Positions 49,701-53,352 are shown, counted from the stretch's first letter. The stretch is DNA of 64,000 bases from Patiria pectinifera (GCA_029964075.1 CM057136.1:14186381-14250380); one strand, 5' to 3'. Notes: generated by a model from the letters alone, not told the origin. Made by a program: numbers and translations.

Positions 49701-52700
49701 ACGTCGACCCCATGTACCCTGGGAGCCACTCTGAGGGGGATTGTCAGGAACATGAGAGCACCCATGCTCAAGAAGGTCAACTACTAGTCCGCAAGGCTTC
49801 ACGAAGAGTCTGGGATGAACTCATCGCAAGCAAAAAACAGGTTAGATAAGGCCATTTAAAAAAATTTTTTTAAAAGTAATGATGTTGTTTAGAAAGTTAA
49901 TAATTAGATGTTTAGAAGTTAATAATCGTAAATTGTTTTTTTTTTTGGAAATCTGCATTGGCCGAGGAAACATAAATGTATATCTGTTTGTTCTTGTTTC
50001 CAGTTCGTTGAGGAGATCTTCAAAGTCACATTGCCAAACTCGTAAGTCTTTCCACTTTTTATTTTGTTCCTTTCTATATTTGTGTGATCAATTTGAACGC
50101 TTTGAACTTTTACATGTCTGTAAATTTGTTTATAATTTCTGAATGTTATTTCTTGTTTTACAGCAATGCTGGAACTAAGGGTGCTGTATCGGTAGACCTT
50201 AAAATAGCAAGGTAGGCCATGTAAAGTATTCTGTTTGTCTGATCTAAAAATTGGTACCAAATCCCTCTGAGAGTGATGTATGAAATTTGAATAACCAAAC
50301 AGTATCAAAATTATTCAGTTTTTTTTCATTTCTTGAATGCGCAATGTGTCATAGAAATTACTTTGGAAACTTGCACTAAATGTTTTTTACCAACATAGCT
50401 CTTCACCCTTTCTGTTACTAGATCTTCCATGGGTGAAACCGCTTCCAAGGTGTGGAACAGCTACATCACAGCAGAGAAGAGGAACTCAGTACGTGAGCAA
50501 CAAGTGTCCTCGGTAAGTCCGTACTTTCTTCTCTTCACCACTTCTGTCCATCTCTTCAAATGTTCAATTATGTAAGGTCTGTAAACCTTTCTTCCATTCT
50601 GCTTGCTTTATTTTTTCAAAATTGTGTTTTTTCAGCGGTTATCAAGTAAAGTGAGCACCAGCTTCCAGCTCCTGTCCTCAAGTCGGAAGAGCAAGAGGGA
50701 GAGCGCATCCTTCAAGTTCAACCTGCCGTCTATCCAAGAGGCTAGCATGTGGACGTTCACACACATCTCCATTGCCAGAGACCTGGTGGAGCTGCAGTTC
50801 AACCAACACCTAGAGGTGAGTGATGCAATCCACCTTGGAGAGGCATGAAGAGTCTCTGTTTGTGTTAGAGGTGGGAATTGGTGTCAGAATTGGGATTGAT
50901 GCGAGTCGTGGGATTTGTTATCAGCAGTGGGATTTGGTGTCAGCGGTGGGATTAGGTGTCAGCAGTGGGATTTGGGGTCAGCATTAGAACTCGGTGTCAG
51001 CAATGGGATTTGGTGTCTGTTGGGATTTGATGTAGAGGGTGGGATTGGGTGTCAGGGGTGGGATTTGTTTTCGGAGATGGGGTTTGGTGTGGGTGGAATC
51101 TGGTTTCAGAAGTAGAGTTTGGTGTTGGAAGGAGGGATTCAATGTCAGAAATTGGATTTGATAGCAGACTTGGGATTTGAAGTTGGAAGTGGGATTTTGT
51201 GTCGGGTGGGACGTGACGTCAGTGTTTAGATTTACATAAGGGGTTTGCTTTGTTTTCTTAGATGGGGATTTGGTGTCAGAAGTGGGATGTGGTGTCAGAA
51301 GTGGGATGTGGTGTCAGAAGTGGGGACCCATGTCTAATTTGTGTGGTGTAATTCTCTTAATTCACAATATTTGACTGAGCTTATTTTTGCTGGACTCTTT
51401 CTAGAGCCAACAGCATCTGCAACGGTACATTACGGACGAGTGGTCCCAGATGGAAATGGAACTGACTCGGGAGAGGGGTCTCTGGGGCCCCCCGTGTGGC
51501 TCAGAGTTGGACAAGTGGATCTTAGACATGACTGAAGGACCTTGTAGGATGAGGAAAAAGATGTTGAGGAATGACATGTTCTACGTCAACTACCCGCATC
51601 AGCAAGAGTATGATACTCTTGAAAATGTGAGTGTCCTGATGAACAGGGGTAATAATTGTGAAGTGCTTTCAGAAATTTGCTTGAATTTGTATGTTGATGT
51701 GATTTTTTTGGTCATTTTCTCTTTCCAAGAAGCCGTCGAAAGGCCGCAAGCCAATCAGTTTTGACAGCCGGAAGTTCTGGCTACGACAGAGAGGGCGGAG
51801 CTTGTTGGATAGAGGGGAGGGGCCTGTGACAGAACCGGTGATAGACACTGACATATCAATGGAGGGGGTTGAGGAAGAAGCAGGCACTAGGGAAGGTAAC
51901 AAGAATTTCATTCTTTTGGATGAAAAAAATAAAATCAAAAAATCAATTTTATAAAATTTACATCTCAAGAATTGAATAGCTCAATTGGTAGAGCACCAGT
52001 ATGGTGTTGTTGAGGTCGCTGGTTCAAGTCCTATTCTAGTCAGTTTTACTTTGTTTGTTTCACTGTGTCTAGGCCTGTGTCCGTCATCCCTTGTGACCAA
52101 GCAAGGCAACTCCAGGCTAGACAAGGAGTGGGAAGACAGTGAGACCCCAGATATCGAAACCCCAGTGGACAAGCCAGAGGAAACCAAGACGGACAATCAG
52201 ATGATACTACGACTCATGGAGGAAGGGGAAAAGGTAGGAATGAATATGTAAAAAAAACACAATATATGCATTAAGAGAAGTTGGTCTGGCATGTACAGAG
52301 ATATGAGCCCTGAGATATAATAATGTCAAACTTTGGTCTTGAGTCTGAAGTCGCAAGCACTACACATCAGTGTGTTACTGTCAAGATAGCTCTGTCAATA
52401 GAGTAATGTACATTTACGAGATGTGGGATTTGGTGTCAGAAGTAGGATCCTGTGTTTGAAGGAGGGATTCAATTTCAGAAATGGAATCTGGTCTGGCAAG
52501 TGGGATATGGTGTCAGGGGTGGGATTGGGTGTCAGGGGCGGGATTTGGTGTCGGGTGGGATTTTCATTCTTTTCTCCAACCTCTACTACATATACCTATT
52601 CAGTCACAAGATTTAACTTTCAGGAATAACCTTTTGCATATTGCCCTTCTGGCATCAGATTCGTCACATTTTCCGCTGCGCCCGCATCCAAGGCTTGGAC

Positions 52701-53352
52701 ACCAGTGAGGGATTGTTGCTGTTCTGCAAGGAGCATTTCTACGTTGTGGATGGATTCACGTTACTCAGCTCCCGTGAGATCTGCGACATTGATGCTGTCC
52801 CTGCACAGTAAGATCAACCTCAGTTTGTGGATGATTTGAGATTTACGGATTTATTTTTTGATCCATTGTAGGCCATTTGATGATGTTTAAGTTATGTATG
52901 TTTTAGTGAAGTGAAGTTTTATGGGATTAACTTCCTTCAGTTACAGCATTCAATAGGAGATCCCCCTCATTCATGCTAATTGATCATGGTTTATGAACTT
53001 TTCTTTAAAATATATATCAATTTTTTTGTCTGATTGCCCTACTCCAGCTTCCCTAGTGTACAATTTGGGGGTATTTGGCTCCGTTTATCAAACTTTTCAC
53101 GCTACTGGGGCAGCCCTGCAAGTTTTGGGTTTTAGATAGCATATAGTTTAATACCCTATCAAATTGAAAACAATAAAATGAGCATTTGATAATTACATTT
53201 TACATTTTTTTACCTTTATCTGACGATGTAGACATCAGGACCCGATCATTCCGAGAGCCTCGCGAGGTCAGAGAACCTACCAGAAGAGGACCTGCAGCAA
53301 GTTTGCCTACGAGGACATCCGCGAGGTTCACAAGAGGCGATACCTCCTGCAG
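16524..53352 (+). CDS. WDFY3: WDFY3/ALFY (blue cheese) orthologue, N-terminal three quarters in 50 coding exons; 3' end not found
   Basis: WDFY3 is a giant BEACH-family scaffold for selective autophagy of protein aggregates. In characterised animals it links p62-marked cargo to ATG5 complexes through its C-terminal WD40 repeats and to PI3P through a FYVE finger. The exons here spell a continuous 2,644-codon frame closely matching the human protein from its start to the beginning of the PH-like BEACH module. In order: armadillo-like helical repeats (exons 1-17), a laminin-G/concanavalin-like part (exons 18-21; GLTYSVWFCVD, GKWHHLGVVFNK, SVYAYVGT), further helical repeats (exons 22-45), the invariant GLWGPP...LDKW..DMTEGPCRMRKKM segment (exon 46), and the start of the PH-like domain (exons 49-50). 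All junctions are GT-AG and in phase. Invertebrates usually have one gene ancestral to WDFY3 and WDFY4; the start and domain content favour WDFY3. The last roughly 850 residues (rest of PH, BEACH, WD40, FYVE) are not in the window. Confidence 0.95.
16707..19533 (+). other. WDFY3 intron 1
   Basis: A 2.8 kb intron. It holds scattered GGAGGATT...GGATTGAGG motifs (16940-17275), a tandem ACATACATGTA patch near 17765, and MITE family B copy 2. No nested gene is seen. Confidence 0.8.
18195..18339. mobile_element. MITE family B, copy 2
   Basis: The same CAGGCATGCAA/TTGCATGCCTG inverted ends as the copy at 14403, 145 bp. It is flanked by an exact 7-base direct repeat TTAGTTG (18188-18194 and 18340-18346), which looks like a target-site duplication. 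Confidence 0.72.
19534..19657 (+). CDS. WDFY3: WDFY3 exon 2
   Basis: VFENSPGHEIIDKFGDVL and RLFVTEIRRRASDQST, matching the human segment after its first exon. Acceptor ATACAG, donor ACAG|GTGAGT, phase 1. Confidence 0.92.
22589..22663 (+). repeat. tRNA-derived SINE head or tRNA pseudogene
   Basis: It has an A box (TAGCTCAGTTGG), a perfect D stem, an anticodon stem CCGGA/TCCGG and a B box GGTTCAAACCC. The anticodon loop ACAGCAA lacks U33, and the acceptor arms (GGGCGCG against CCGGTCCC side) do not pair fully, so a working tRNA is unlikely. Near-identical segments at 41075 and 51972 support a dispersed family. Confidence 0.6.
23632..24165 (+). mobile_element. MITE family A, copy 2 (older)
   Basis: Shares the whole layout of the 12802 copy: ATATACAACATTTGCAAACA, TCTCAAGCATC, ACCTGGTGTG, CCAACGATGG, and the GCCAGCTAGTCTGGTTCCC/GGGTCAGGAAACC inverted pair. 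A TTAA lies at the left end. The right end is degraded, so its limit is approximate. Confidence 0.65.
24171..24226 (+). repeat. G-rich tract with G-quadruplex potential
   Basis: Multiple runs of four or more G separated by one to four bases on the plus (sense) strand, next to the degraded end of MITE copy 2. Confidence 0.6.
25185..25468 (+). CDS. WDFY3: WDFY3 exon 3
   Basis: EAASCSIAEYLEIKS, WMLLSTLNLLAGGGQS and LPSTLVKCLYLFFDLP, a highly conserved WDFY3 block. Acceptor TCTCAG, donor CAG|GTTTGT (non-consensus third base), phase 0. Confidence 0.95.
25638..25830 (+). CDS. WDFY3: WDFY3 exon 4
   Basis: LLVKLCKHPGPADELAKKDD, LLFSAITSWCPPRNSPWRK and TISRHGLTQDVVQYIH. Acceptor ATCAG, donor ACACA|GTGAGT, phase 1. 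Confidence 0.95.
25831..26934 (+). other. WDFY3 intron 4
   Basis: A 1.1 kb AT-rich intron without recognisable coding or transposon sequence. Confidence 0.75.
26935..27121 (+). CDS. WDFY3: WDFY3 exon 5
   Basis: CLALCVDNMQQVQELTPLEK, FLKDSSDKSRVLLDEFRSC, QGYIFLADFVL. Acceptor TCCCAG, donor A|GTAAGT, phase 2. Confidence 0.94.
27122..28036 (+). other. WDFY3 intron 5
   Basis: Nothing beyond ordinary AT-rich intron sequence was recognised. Confidence 0.75.
28037..28203 (+). CDS. WDFY3: WDFY3 exon 6
   Basis: LESMGDQESIHSLRNLVLLI, QCGYSELRPNSAIYEAPF and VQGFTLPQPSGN. Acceptor CACAG, donor ACG|GTGAGG, phase 1. Confidence 0.92.
28600..28655 (+). CDS. WDFY3: WDFY3 exon 7
   Basis: A 56-base exon: NSVRNLQAFQVLQTIFLK, matching human GHSVRNVQAF...FLK. 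Acceptor CTGCAG, donor AAAG|GTAAGT, phase 0. Confidence 0.92.
28680..29000. repeat. Degenerate CCACCTGT/GGCCAC array
   Basis: Variants of CCACCTGT and GGCCACAAGTCCATT recur every 10-40 bases through most of intron 7. This is the complementary sense of the GGCCACAATAGACAGGT array at 11636. Confidence 0.45.
29087..29331 (+). CDS. WDFY3: WDFY3 exon 8
   Basis: ANTRSLCSVILEVITNIYN, NANYFILEPQHTMSQF and LEFVVFNLNFVPYKELSSVS. Acceptor GTCCAG, donor GGAAG|GTGAGT, phase 2. Confidence 0.95.
29332..30084 (+). other. WDFY3 intron 8
   Basis: Contains the foldback element at 29763-29945. Otherwise nothing is recognised. Confidence 0.75.
29763..29945. mobile_element. Small foldback element (MITE-like)
   Basis: CCCGTTCATACT at the left and AGTATGAACCCG at the right form matching inverted ends about 180 bp apart around a non-coding centre. 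Confidence 0.45.
30085..30257 (+). CDS. WDFY3: WDFY3 exon 9
   Basis: CLIRAIKCLLRILRHSGVYK, DVYREVGLLAVMVTCLHRYA. Acceptor CCGCAG, donor ATAT|GTGAGT, phase 1. Confidence 0.94.
30258..30694 (+). other. WDFY3 intron 9
   Basis: Contains an inverted pair GTGGACTGGTTTCTG/CAGAAACCAGTCTAC (about 30466-30526) resembling the centre of MITE family A. Nothing else is seen. Confidence 0.6.
30695..30796 (+). CDS. WDFY3: WDFY3 exon 10
   Basis: SVPEVVVPELDEELAFLVMD, CLTLLLHDNNDNA. Acceptor CTCAG, donor GCAA|GTAAGT, phase 1. Confidence 0.9.
30908..30978 (+). repeat. 11-base tandem repeat TCCATCACAAG
   Basis: Five to six nearly perfect units in intron 10, the last units drifting (CACTAG, CACAAC). Confidence 0.85.
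31065..31258 (+). CDS. WDFY3: WDFY3 exon 11
   Basis: VFREYGGARCSHNLAPYIQC, RQHALAIVQQLILS and DDMGTLLGLMNSTPASQLQL. Acceptor CACAG, donor CAG|GTATGG, phase 0. Confidence 0.95.
31259..31786 (+). other. WDFY3 intron 11
   Basis: Mostly occupied by a tRNA-derived SINE. No coding exon. Confidence 0.8.
31370..31673 (+). repeat. tRNA-derived SINE with (TTA)n tail
   Basis: A-box TGGTCCAATGG and perfect B-box GGTTCGAACCC about 46 bases apart, then a body with GGCAAGGCACTTTAC and AAATGGGTACCTG, ending in an ATT/TTA microsatellite. The GCAAGGCACTTTAC body recurs in the elements at 33160, 37690 and 48760. Confidence 0.7.
31787..31925 (+). CDS. WDFY3: WDFY3 exon 12
   Basis: SLLNVLRDSHRSRTVFRKVG and GFVYVTTVLVAMEASLS. 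Acceptor ATCAG, donor ACAG|GTAAGT, phase 1. Confidence 0.95.
31926..32284 (+). other. WDFY3 intron 12
   Basis: Contains a loose inverted pair around 32010-32110 (CCCTTTGATGGC... and ...GCCATTGAAAGGGG). No coding exon. Confidence 0.6.
32285..32385 (+). CDS. WDFY3: WDFY3 exon 13
   Basis: APKDQVFTLLHVVFQTLAAA and MRQEPANAKFFASE. Acceptor CTCCAG, donor GAG|GTGGGT, phase 0. Confidence 0.94.
32386..32897 (+). other. WDFY3 intron 13
   Basis: The phrase AGGGCAAAACCTAATTTGAT occurs twice (about 32512 and 32754), marking an internal duplication. No exon. Confidence 0.55.
32898..33046 (+). CDS. WDFY3: WDFY3 exon 14
   Basis: IRYETLTEEIRRLGCFSDVT, aligned with human YEKLADAVRFLGCFSDL, then NTEPFHNLFDIGG. 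Acceptor TTAAG, donor GCGG|GTAAGT, phase 2. Confidence 0.9.
33160..33520 (+). repeat. Two abutting SINE fragments in intron 14
   Basis: Two related segments each carry GGCARGCCACTTTACCC and CCTCTCTCAATC (about 33228 and 33401). The second also has a B-box-like GGGGTTCGAATCC. Confidence 0.55.
33647..33733 (+). CDS. WDFY3: WDFY3 exon 15
   Basis: NPDHISDGLRSSCLLLRCLY and DTAIDAFS. Acceptor TTGCAG, donor CAG|GTTGGT, phase 2. Confidence 0.85.
33734..34177 (+). other. WDFY3 intron 15
   Basis: Ordinary AT-rich intron; nothing else recognised. Confidence 0.7.
34178..34454 (+). CDS. WDFY3: WDFY3 exon 16
   Basis: A proline/serine-rich disordered linker (TPLPTPPSSPGKPRS, SPLSPSAPPPPNHP) followed by conserved IVHPGAVLALLDLLPSV. 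The linker is longer and more proline-rich than I recall in human. Acceptor GACAG, donor AAG|GTATAG, phase 0. Confidence 0.88.
34665..34879 (+). CDS. WDFY3: WDFY3 exon 17
   Basis: LALRLQMHIADVIQDLVKSE, RNQQVMCENGLPQRLLHLAS and MLERLASQALEPKDL. Acceptor CTCAG, donor CTAAG|GTTGGT, phase 2. Its last bases seed the adjacent tandem repeat. Confidence 0.95.
34863..35160 (+). repeat. Minisatellite seeded by the 3' end of WDFY3 exon 17
   Basis: The exon-end and donor phrase GAACCCAAAGATCTAAGGTT recurs as diverged copies near 34924, 35001, 35078 and 35139, separated by CCTCAAACCTC-type filler. Spacing alternates 61, 77, 77 and 61 bases. Confidence 0.75.
35293..35792 (+). CDS. WDFY3: WDFY3 exon 18 (largest, 500 bases)
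   Basis: DFLRLGSPLNCKPL at the start, a lineage-specific linker (ATGPATIITPEQFSFPAV, CSCNLCTTQGS), then conserved VPLTRVKCLVSMTTPRDVRL and SVTPAFAEFDMSAEGYGCLY. Acceptor ACGTAG, donor ACAG|GTACTG, phase 1. Confidence 0.94.
36047..36268 (+). CDS. WDFY3: WDFY3 exon 19
   Basis: ERAFPPQTGLTYSVWFCVDR and HPVRLLTIVRNAIS, the first strand region of the laminin-G/concanavalin-like domain. Acceptor TCCCAG, donor GCCG|GTGAGG, phase 1. Confidence 0.95.
36269..36784 (+). other. WDFY3 intron 19
   Basis: AT-rich; nothing recognised. Confidence 0.7.
36785..36945 (+). CDS. WDFY3: WDFY3 exon 20
   Basis: VRVFCPELAQEGKWHHLGVV and FNKAVLKNSSVSLYVDG, the conserved core of the concanavalin-like fold. Acceptor GACAG, donor AAG|GTAAGG, phase 0. 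Confidence 0.94.
37189..37417 (+). CDS. WDFY3: WDFY3 exon 21
   Basis: MPYIQTHLPGTTSSP, LTSVYAYVGTLAPQKSLSRL and LLGPTNVGSFQAPRQE. Acceptor CCAAG, donor GAGG|GTAGGT, phase 1. Confidence 0.94.
37418..37994 (+). other. WDFY3 intron 21
   Basis: Holds GGAGGATTT/GGATTGAGG motifs (37550-37610) and two minus-strand SINE fragments (37690-37960). Confidence 0.7.
37690..37960 (-). repeat. Two diverged minus-strand SINE fragments
   Basis: GTGGCCAAAAAATGA..GGGGAGGTGG and GTGTCTTGCCCAAGAACACA occur twice (about 37713/37767 and 37878/37937). On the minus strand these resemble the GGCAAGACAC-type body of the other SINEs. Confidence 0.55.
37995..38146 (+). CDS. WDFY3: WDFY3 exon 22
   Basis: VRVDLSALQIPEEKIVIGIH, SVLTISKIRKTFNKFDSKSV. 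Acceptor TTCCAG, donor CAG|GTAAAA, phase 0. Confidence 0.92.
38147..38539 (+). other. WDFY3 intron 22
   Basis: Nothing recognised. Confidence 0.7.
38540..38651 (+). CDS. WDFY3: WDFY3 exon 23
   Basis: LGLSTHENSTPIRIIHNSAC and SGRSFGAVLIGNI. Acceptor TTTCAG, donor TTG|GTAAAG, phase 1. Confidence 0.95.
38652..39047 (+). other. WDFY3 intron 23
   Basis: Nothing recognised. Confidence 0.7.
39048..39238 (+). CDS. WDFY3: WDFY3 exon 24
   Basis: VRTFCPKPVASTLENIGGSA and DVEGLYAAVKALVCVVKNN, nearly invariant in WDFY3. Acceptor AACAG, donor CAG|GTTAAC, phase 0. Confidence 0.95.
39387..39539 (+). CDS. WDFY3: WDFY3 exon 25
   Basis: ILAFLLKKKKHLLNSHILHL, TFSLVGTIDSGRETTIIP and FEDLLCDLE. Acceptor TTCCAG, donor GAG|GTACGG, phase 0. 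Confidence 0.95.
39540..39918 (+). other. WDFY3 intron 25
   Basis: Begins with a short tandem repeat of ACTTGTGACTGG/ACTTGTGATTT units (39568-39625); otherwise nothing. Confidence 0.7.
39919..40154 (+). CDS. WDFY3: WDFY3 exon 26
   Basis: VWHNAPYDLQRSLYDHFYEL, MMRQLRMVNRLLYMLHD and SIANLISVMLQGGSSS. Acceptor CTGTAG, donor TC|GTAAGT, phase 2. Confidence 0.94.
40361..40476 (+). CDS. WDFY3: WDFY3 exon 27
   Basis: VGQFLASTLPNLSADERMVT, aligned with human FGQFISSTLPTF. Acceptor CTCCAG, donor AGAG|GTGAGC, phase 1. Confidence 0.92.
40477..40871 (+). other. WDFY3 intron 27
   Basis: Nothing recognised. Confidence 0.7.
40872..40998 (+). CDS. WDFY3: WDFY3 exon 28
   Basis: NESMSEDWTGTISPHNIHLR, NVLMDVILKLLFTPN, aligned with human LRNRLLDILLKLIYT. 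Acceptor CCCAG, donor CAAG|GTAAAC, phase 2. Confidence 0.92.
40999..41620 (+). other. WDFY3 intron 28
   Basis: Contains the minus-strand tRNA-like segment at 41075. No exon. Confidence 0.7.
41075..41134 (-). repeat. tRNA-derived SINE head, minus strand
   Basis: The reverse strand reads GTCGGTAGAGCACCGGAACG, GCAATCCGGAGGTTGCAGG and TTCAAAACCCG, near-identical to the segment at 22589. Truncated at the A-box side. Confidence 0.6.
41621..41838 (+). CDS. WDFY3: WDFY3 exon 29
   Basis: MCEEILKVLGYDWLLLFLQS, HVHATTVIMGLRILVTMLYS and GGGWLDKTEAVLQNRMGVVL. Acceptor CGGTAG, donor CTAG|GTAGGT, phase 1. Confidence 0.95.
42102..42289 (+). CDS. WDFY3: WDFY3 exon 30
   Basis: REINQETCHMPGFTVLQWLL and GIYFLLMAMSLGQQVRELPE. 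The insert present in human after this point is absent. Acceptor TTGTAG, donor CAG|GTGAGA, phase 0. Confidence 0.95.
42290..42808 (+). other. WDFY3 intron 30
   Basis: AT-rich; contains the only ambiguous base of the window at 42399. Confidence 0.75.
42809..42943 (+). CDS. WDFY3: WDFY3 exon 31
   Basis: LDLNSMWQFIFGIPTNQPLS and NICTDAILVILAQIRAMLNH. Acceptor CTTCAG, donor CAC|GTAAGC, phase 0. Confidence 0.94.
42944..43592 (+). other. WDFY3 intron 31
   Basis: Contains a nested palindrome at 43386-43540; otherwise AT-rich. Confidence 0.7.
43386..43540. repeat. Nested palindromic repeat
   Basis: Outer arms GCTAAATGCAACAG and CTGTTGCATTTAGC are perfect reverse complements. Inside are two more CTAAATGCAACA copies, an inverted pair GCACTATG/CATAGTGC, and three GGGCACTAT tandem units. 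Confidence 0.7.
43593..43766 (+). CDS. WDFY3: WDFY3 exon 32
   Basis: WIQEYPVTLIQFLLYLYHNV, aligned with human WLREYPVTLMQFFRYLYHNV, then LWGLASTMFPYTANTEQ. Acceptor ATAAAG, donor CAG|GTCAGA, phase 0. Confidence 0.94.
43767..45064 (+). other. WDFY3 intron 32
   Basis: 1.3 kb, T-rich. It carries three diverged tandem units at 43870-44145 marked by TTCCAACAACCGAGAAA. No exon. Confidence 0.7.
43870..44145 (+). repeat. Three diverged tandem units of about 120 bases
   Basis: TTCCAACAACCGAGAAAG, TTCCAACAACCGAGAAAA and TTCCAACAATTAATAAAA occur near 43877, 44005 and 44123, with similar intervening sequence (TTCGTCTGATATTTT, GATTCGTCTGATAAC). Confidence 0.55.
45065..45097 (+). CDS. WDFY3: WDFY3 candidate microexon (exon 33)
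   Basis: A 33-base segment reading DYIHVEEYVIV lies between a long pyrimidine tract ending TTTCCCAG and a donor GTG|GTATGT. It is phase 0 on both sides, so it may be included or skipped without changing frame. Acidic residues fit the human acidic linker (SEMVTDLDDEVGSPAEE) at this place. Confidence 0.55.
45098..46546 (+). other. WDFY3 intron 33
   Basis: Contains the SINE-derived tandem array at 45376-45840. The rest is AT-rich with no exon. Confidence 0.7.
45376..45840 (+). repeat. Tandem array of a SINE-like 210-base unit
   Basis: Three starts, each GGTGTCTTGGGTTCGAATCC or a variant (about 45376, 45584 and 45797), followed by TGATCTTWAAG, AGTGGTTTTTGACCCC, ACTAGAACTC and GGAGTCRATGCTTTGC. 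The GGTTCGAATCC core is a Pol III B-box. Confidence 0.7.
46547..46594 (+). CDS. WDFY3: WDFY3 exon 34
   Basis: A 48-base acidic exon, PSEDSSELSSPSEEIK, matching the human acidic linker (GSPAEEFK). Acceptor ATCTAG, donor AAA|GTAAGT, phase 0. Confidence 0.85.
46787..46853 (+). CDS. WDFY3: WDFY3 exon 35
   Basis: YLPGLGIPVFGIKSPDRYSN, a linker before the conserved NHP block. Acceptor GACAG, donor CAG|GTAAGA, phase 1. Confidence 0.85.
46854..47439 (+). other. WDFY3 intron 35
   Basis: Contains a CG-rich patch (GCGCGCGC near 47161). No exon. Confidence 0.7.
47440..47561 (+). CDS. WDFY3: WDFY3 exon 36
   Basis: NLANHPGRRYVMDFLRVIVM, aligned with human LTNHPAKKFVFDFMRVLII, then PAPSKTPPVLDLLLE. Acceptor TTCTAG, donor GAG|GTAAGA, phase 0. 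Confidence 0.95.
47669..47870 (+). CDS. WDFY3: WDFY3 exon 37
   Basis: ASPVRASPAQTNEFQTEVLA, ERLVAGDVLLEKEGAL and NVFYLSSRVVDKLWQ. Acceptor TTTCAG, donor CAGG|GTAAGA, phase 1. Confidence 0.95.
48087..48158 (+). CDS. WDFY3: WDFY3 exon 38
   Basis: VFNHKSKDVFEFVVQLINQA. Acceptor TTACAG, donor AGAG|GTAAAG, phase 1. Confidence 0.94.
48159..48577 (+). other. WDFY3 intron 38
   Basis: Nothing recognised. Confidence 0.7.
48578..48667 (+). CDS. WDFY3: WDFY3 exon 39
   Basis: WDTIYHCMNRTVLYQLSRPH, aligned with human LDAVYHCLNRTILYQFSRAH. Acceptor TCCAG, donor GCAG|GTTTGT, phase 1. Confidence 0.95.
48668..49104 (+). other. WDFY3 intron 39
   Basis: Almost entirely a SINE (48760-49030). Confidence 0.7.
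48760..49030 (+). repeat. tRNA-derived SINE
   Basis: Starts GTGGTAGAGCACATGCC, with a diverged B-box (GGGTTTGAGCTTC), the body motif TGAGTAAGGTGCTTTACCTC and AAATGGGTACCGG. Related to the element at 31370. Confidence 0.6.
49105..49237 (+). CDS. WDFY3: WDFY3 exon 40
   Basis: DQYSLLESLHQITENRNLLF and EFGICLCHLLFSLTDDL. Acceptor CTATAG, donor TCAG|GTACGG, phase 2. Confidence 0.94.
49238..49641 (+). other. WDFY3 intron 40
   Basis: Nothing recognised. Confidence 0.7.
49642..49840 (+). CDS. WDFY3: WDFY3 exon 41
   Basis: MCLHCQSTEVNRTTQWHVDP and EGQLLVRKASRRVWDELIAS, aligned with human ISEGRQLLIKAVNRVWTELI. Acceptor TTTCAG, donor CAG|GTTAGA, phase 0. Confidence 0.94.
50004..50041 (+). CDS. WDFY3: WDFY3 exon 42
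   Basis: A 38-base exon, FVEEIFKVTLPN, matching human VLEELFKVTLPVN. Acceptor TTCCAG, donor CTC|GTAAGT, phase 2. Confidence 0.92.
50164..50211 (+). CDS. WDFY3: WDFY3 exon 43
   Basis: A 48-base exon, NAGTKGAVSVDLKIA, matching the human GHVDIATA region. Acceptor TTACAG, donor CAAG|GTAGGC, phase 2. Confidence 0.88.
50422..50512 (+). CDS. WDFY3: WDFY3 exon 44
   Basis: SSMGETASKVWNSYITAEKR, aligned with human EEAALKCWQNHLAHEKK. Acceptor ACTAG, donor TCG|GTAAGT, phase 0. Confidence 0.92.
50636..50815 (+). CDS. WDFY3: WDFY3 exon 45
   Basis: RLSSKVSTSFQLLSSSRKSK, then EASMWTFTHISIARDLVELQ. Acceptor TTTCAG, donor GAG|GTGAGT, phase 0. Confidence 0.95.
50816..51404 (+). other. WDFY3 intron 45
   Basis: Almost all of it is a G-rich minisatellite (50862-51330). 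Confidence 0.8.
50862..51330 (+). repeat. Minisatellite GTGGGATTTGGTGTCAGMA, array 1
   Basis: About twenty diverged units of 18-24 bases (AGTGGGATTTGGTGTCAGCA and variants), including a distinctive GGAGGGATTCAATGTCAGAA segment. A sister array is at 52420-52565 two introns away. Confidence 0.8.
51405..51626 (+). CDS. WDFY3: WDFY3 exon 46
   Basis: TRERGLWGPPCGSELDKWIL and DMTEGPCRMRKKMLRNDMFY, the family signature just before the PH-BEACH module. Acceptor TTCTAG, donor AAT|GTGAGT, phase 0. Confidence 0.96.
51730..51895 (+). CDS. WDFY3: WDFY3 exon 47
   Basis: KPISFDSRKFWLRQRGRSLL, aligned with human YRRAVSYDSKEYYMRLASG, then an acidic tail. Acceptor CCAAG, donor GAAG|GTAACA, phase 1. Confidence 0.88.
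51972..52039 (+). repeat. tRNA-derived SINE head 34 bases before an acceptor
   Basis: A-box TAGCTCAATTGG and B-box GGTTCAAGTCC with D-arm pairing intact. The anticodon arm is diverged from the 22589 copy. It occupies most of intron 47 and ends 33 bases before exon 48 (52073). Confidence 0.6.
52073..52233 (+). CDS. WDFY3: WDFY3 exon 48
   Basis: A variable linker ending in conserved EETKTDNQMILRLMEEGEK (human EEKTDNATLLRLLEEGEK). Acceptor TCTAG, donor AAG|GTAGGA, phase 0. Confidence 0.92.
52420..52565 (+). repeat. Minisatellite GTGGGATTTGGTGTCAG, array 2
   Basis: The same unit as array 1 at 50862, again with the rare segment GGAGGGATTCAATTTCAGAA, located in intron 48. Confidence 0.8.
52659..52807 (+). 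CDS. WDFY3: WDFY3 exon 49
   Basis: IFRCARIQGLDTSEGLLLFC and KEHFYVVDGFTLLSSREI, the start of the PH-like domain of the BEACH module. Acceptor CATCAG, donor ACA|GTAAGA, phase 2. Confidence 0.96.
52808..53231 (+). other. WDFY3 intron 49
   Basis: Nothing recognised. Confidence 0.7.
53232..53352 (+). CDS. WDFY3: WDFY3 exon 50 (last one found)
   Basis: QDPIIPRASRGQRTYQKRTC and FAYEDIREVHKRRYLLQ, aligned with human FAYEDIKEVHKRRYLLQ in the PH-like domain. Acceptor ATGTAG; donor CAG|GTAAGT is excellent, phase 0, so further exons are expected. Confidence 0.96.
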
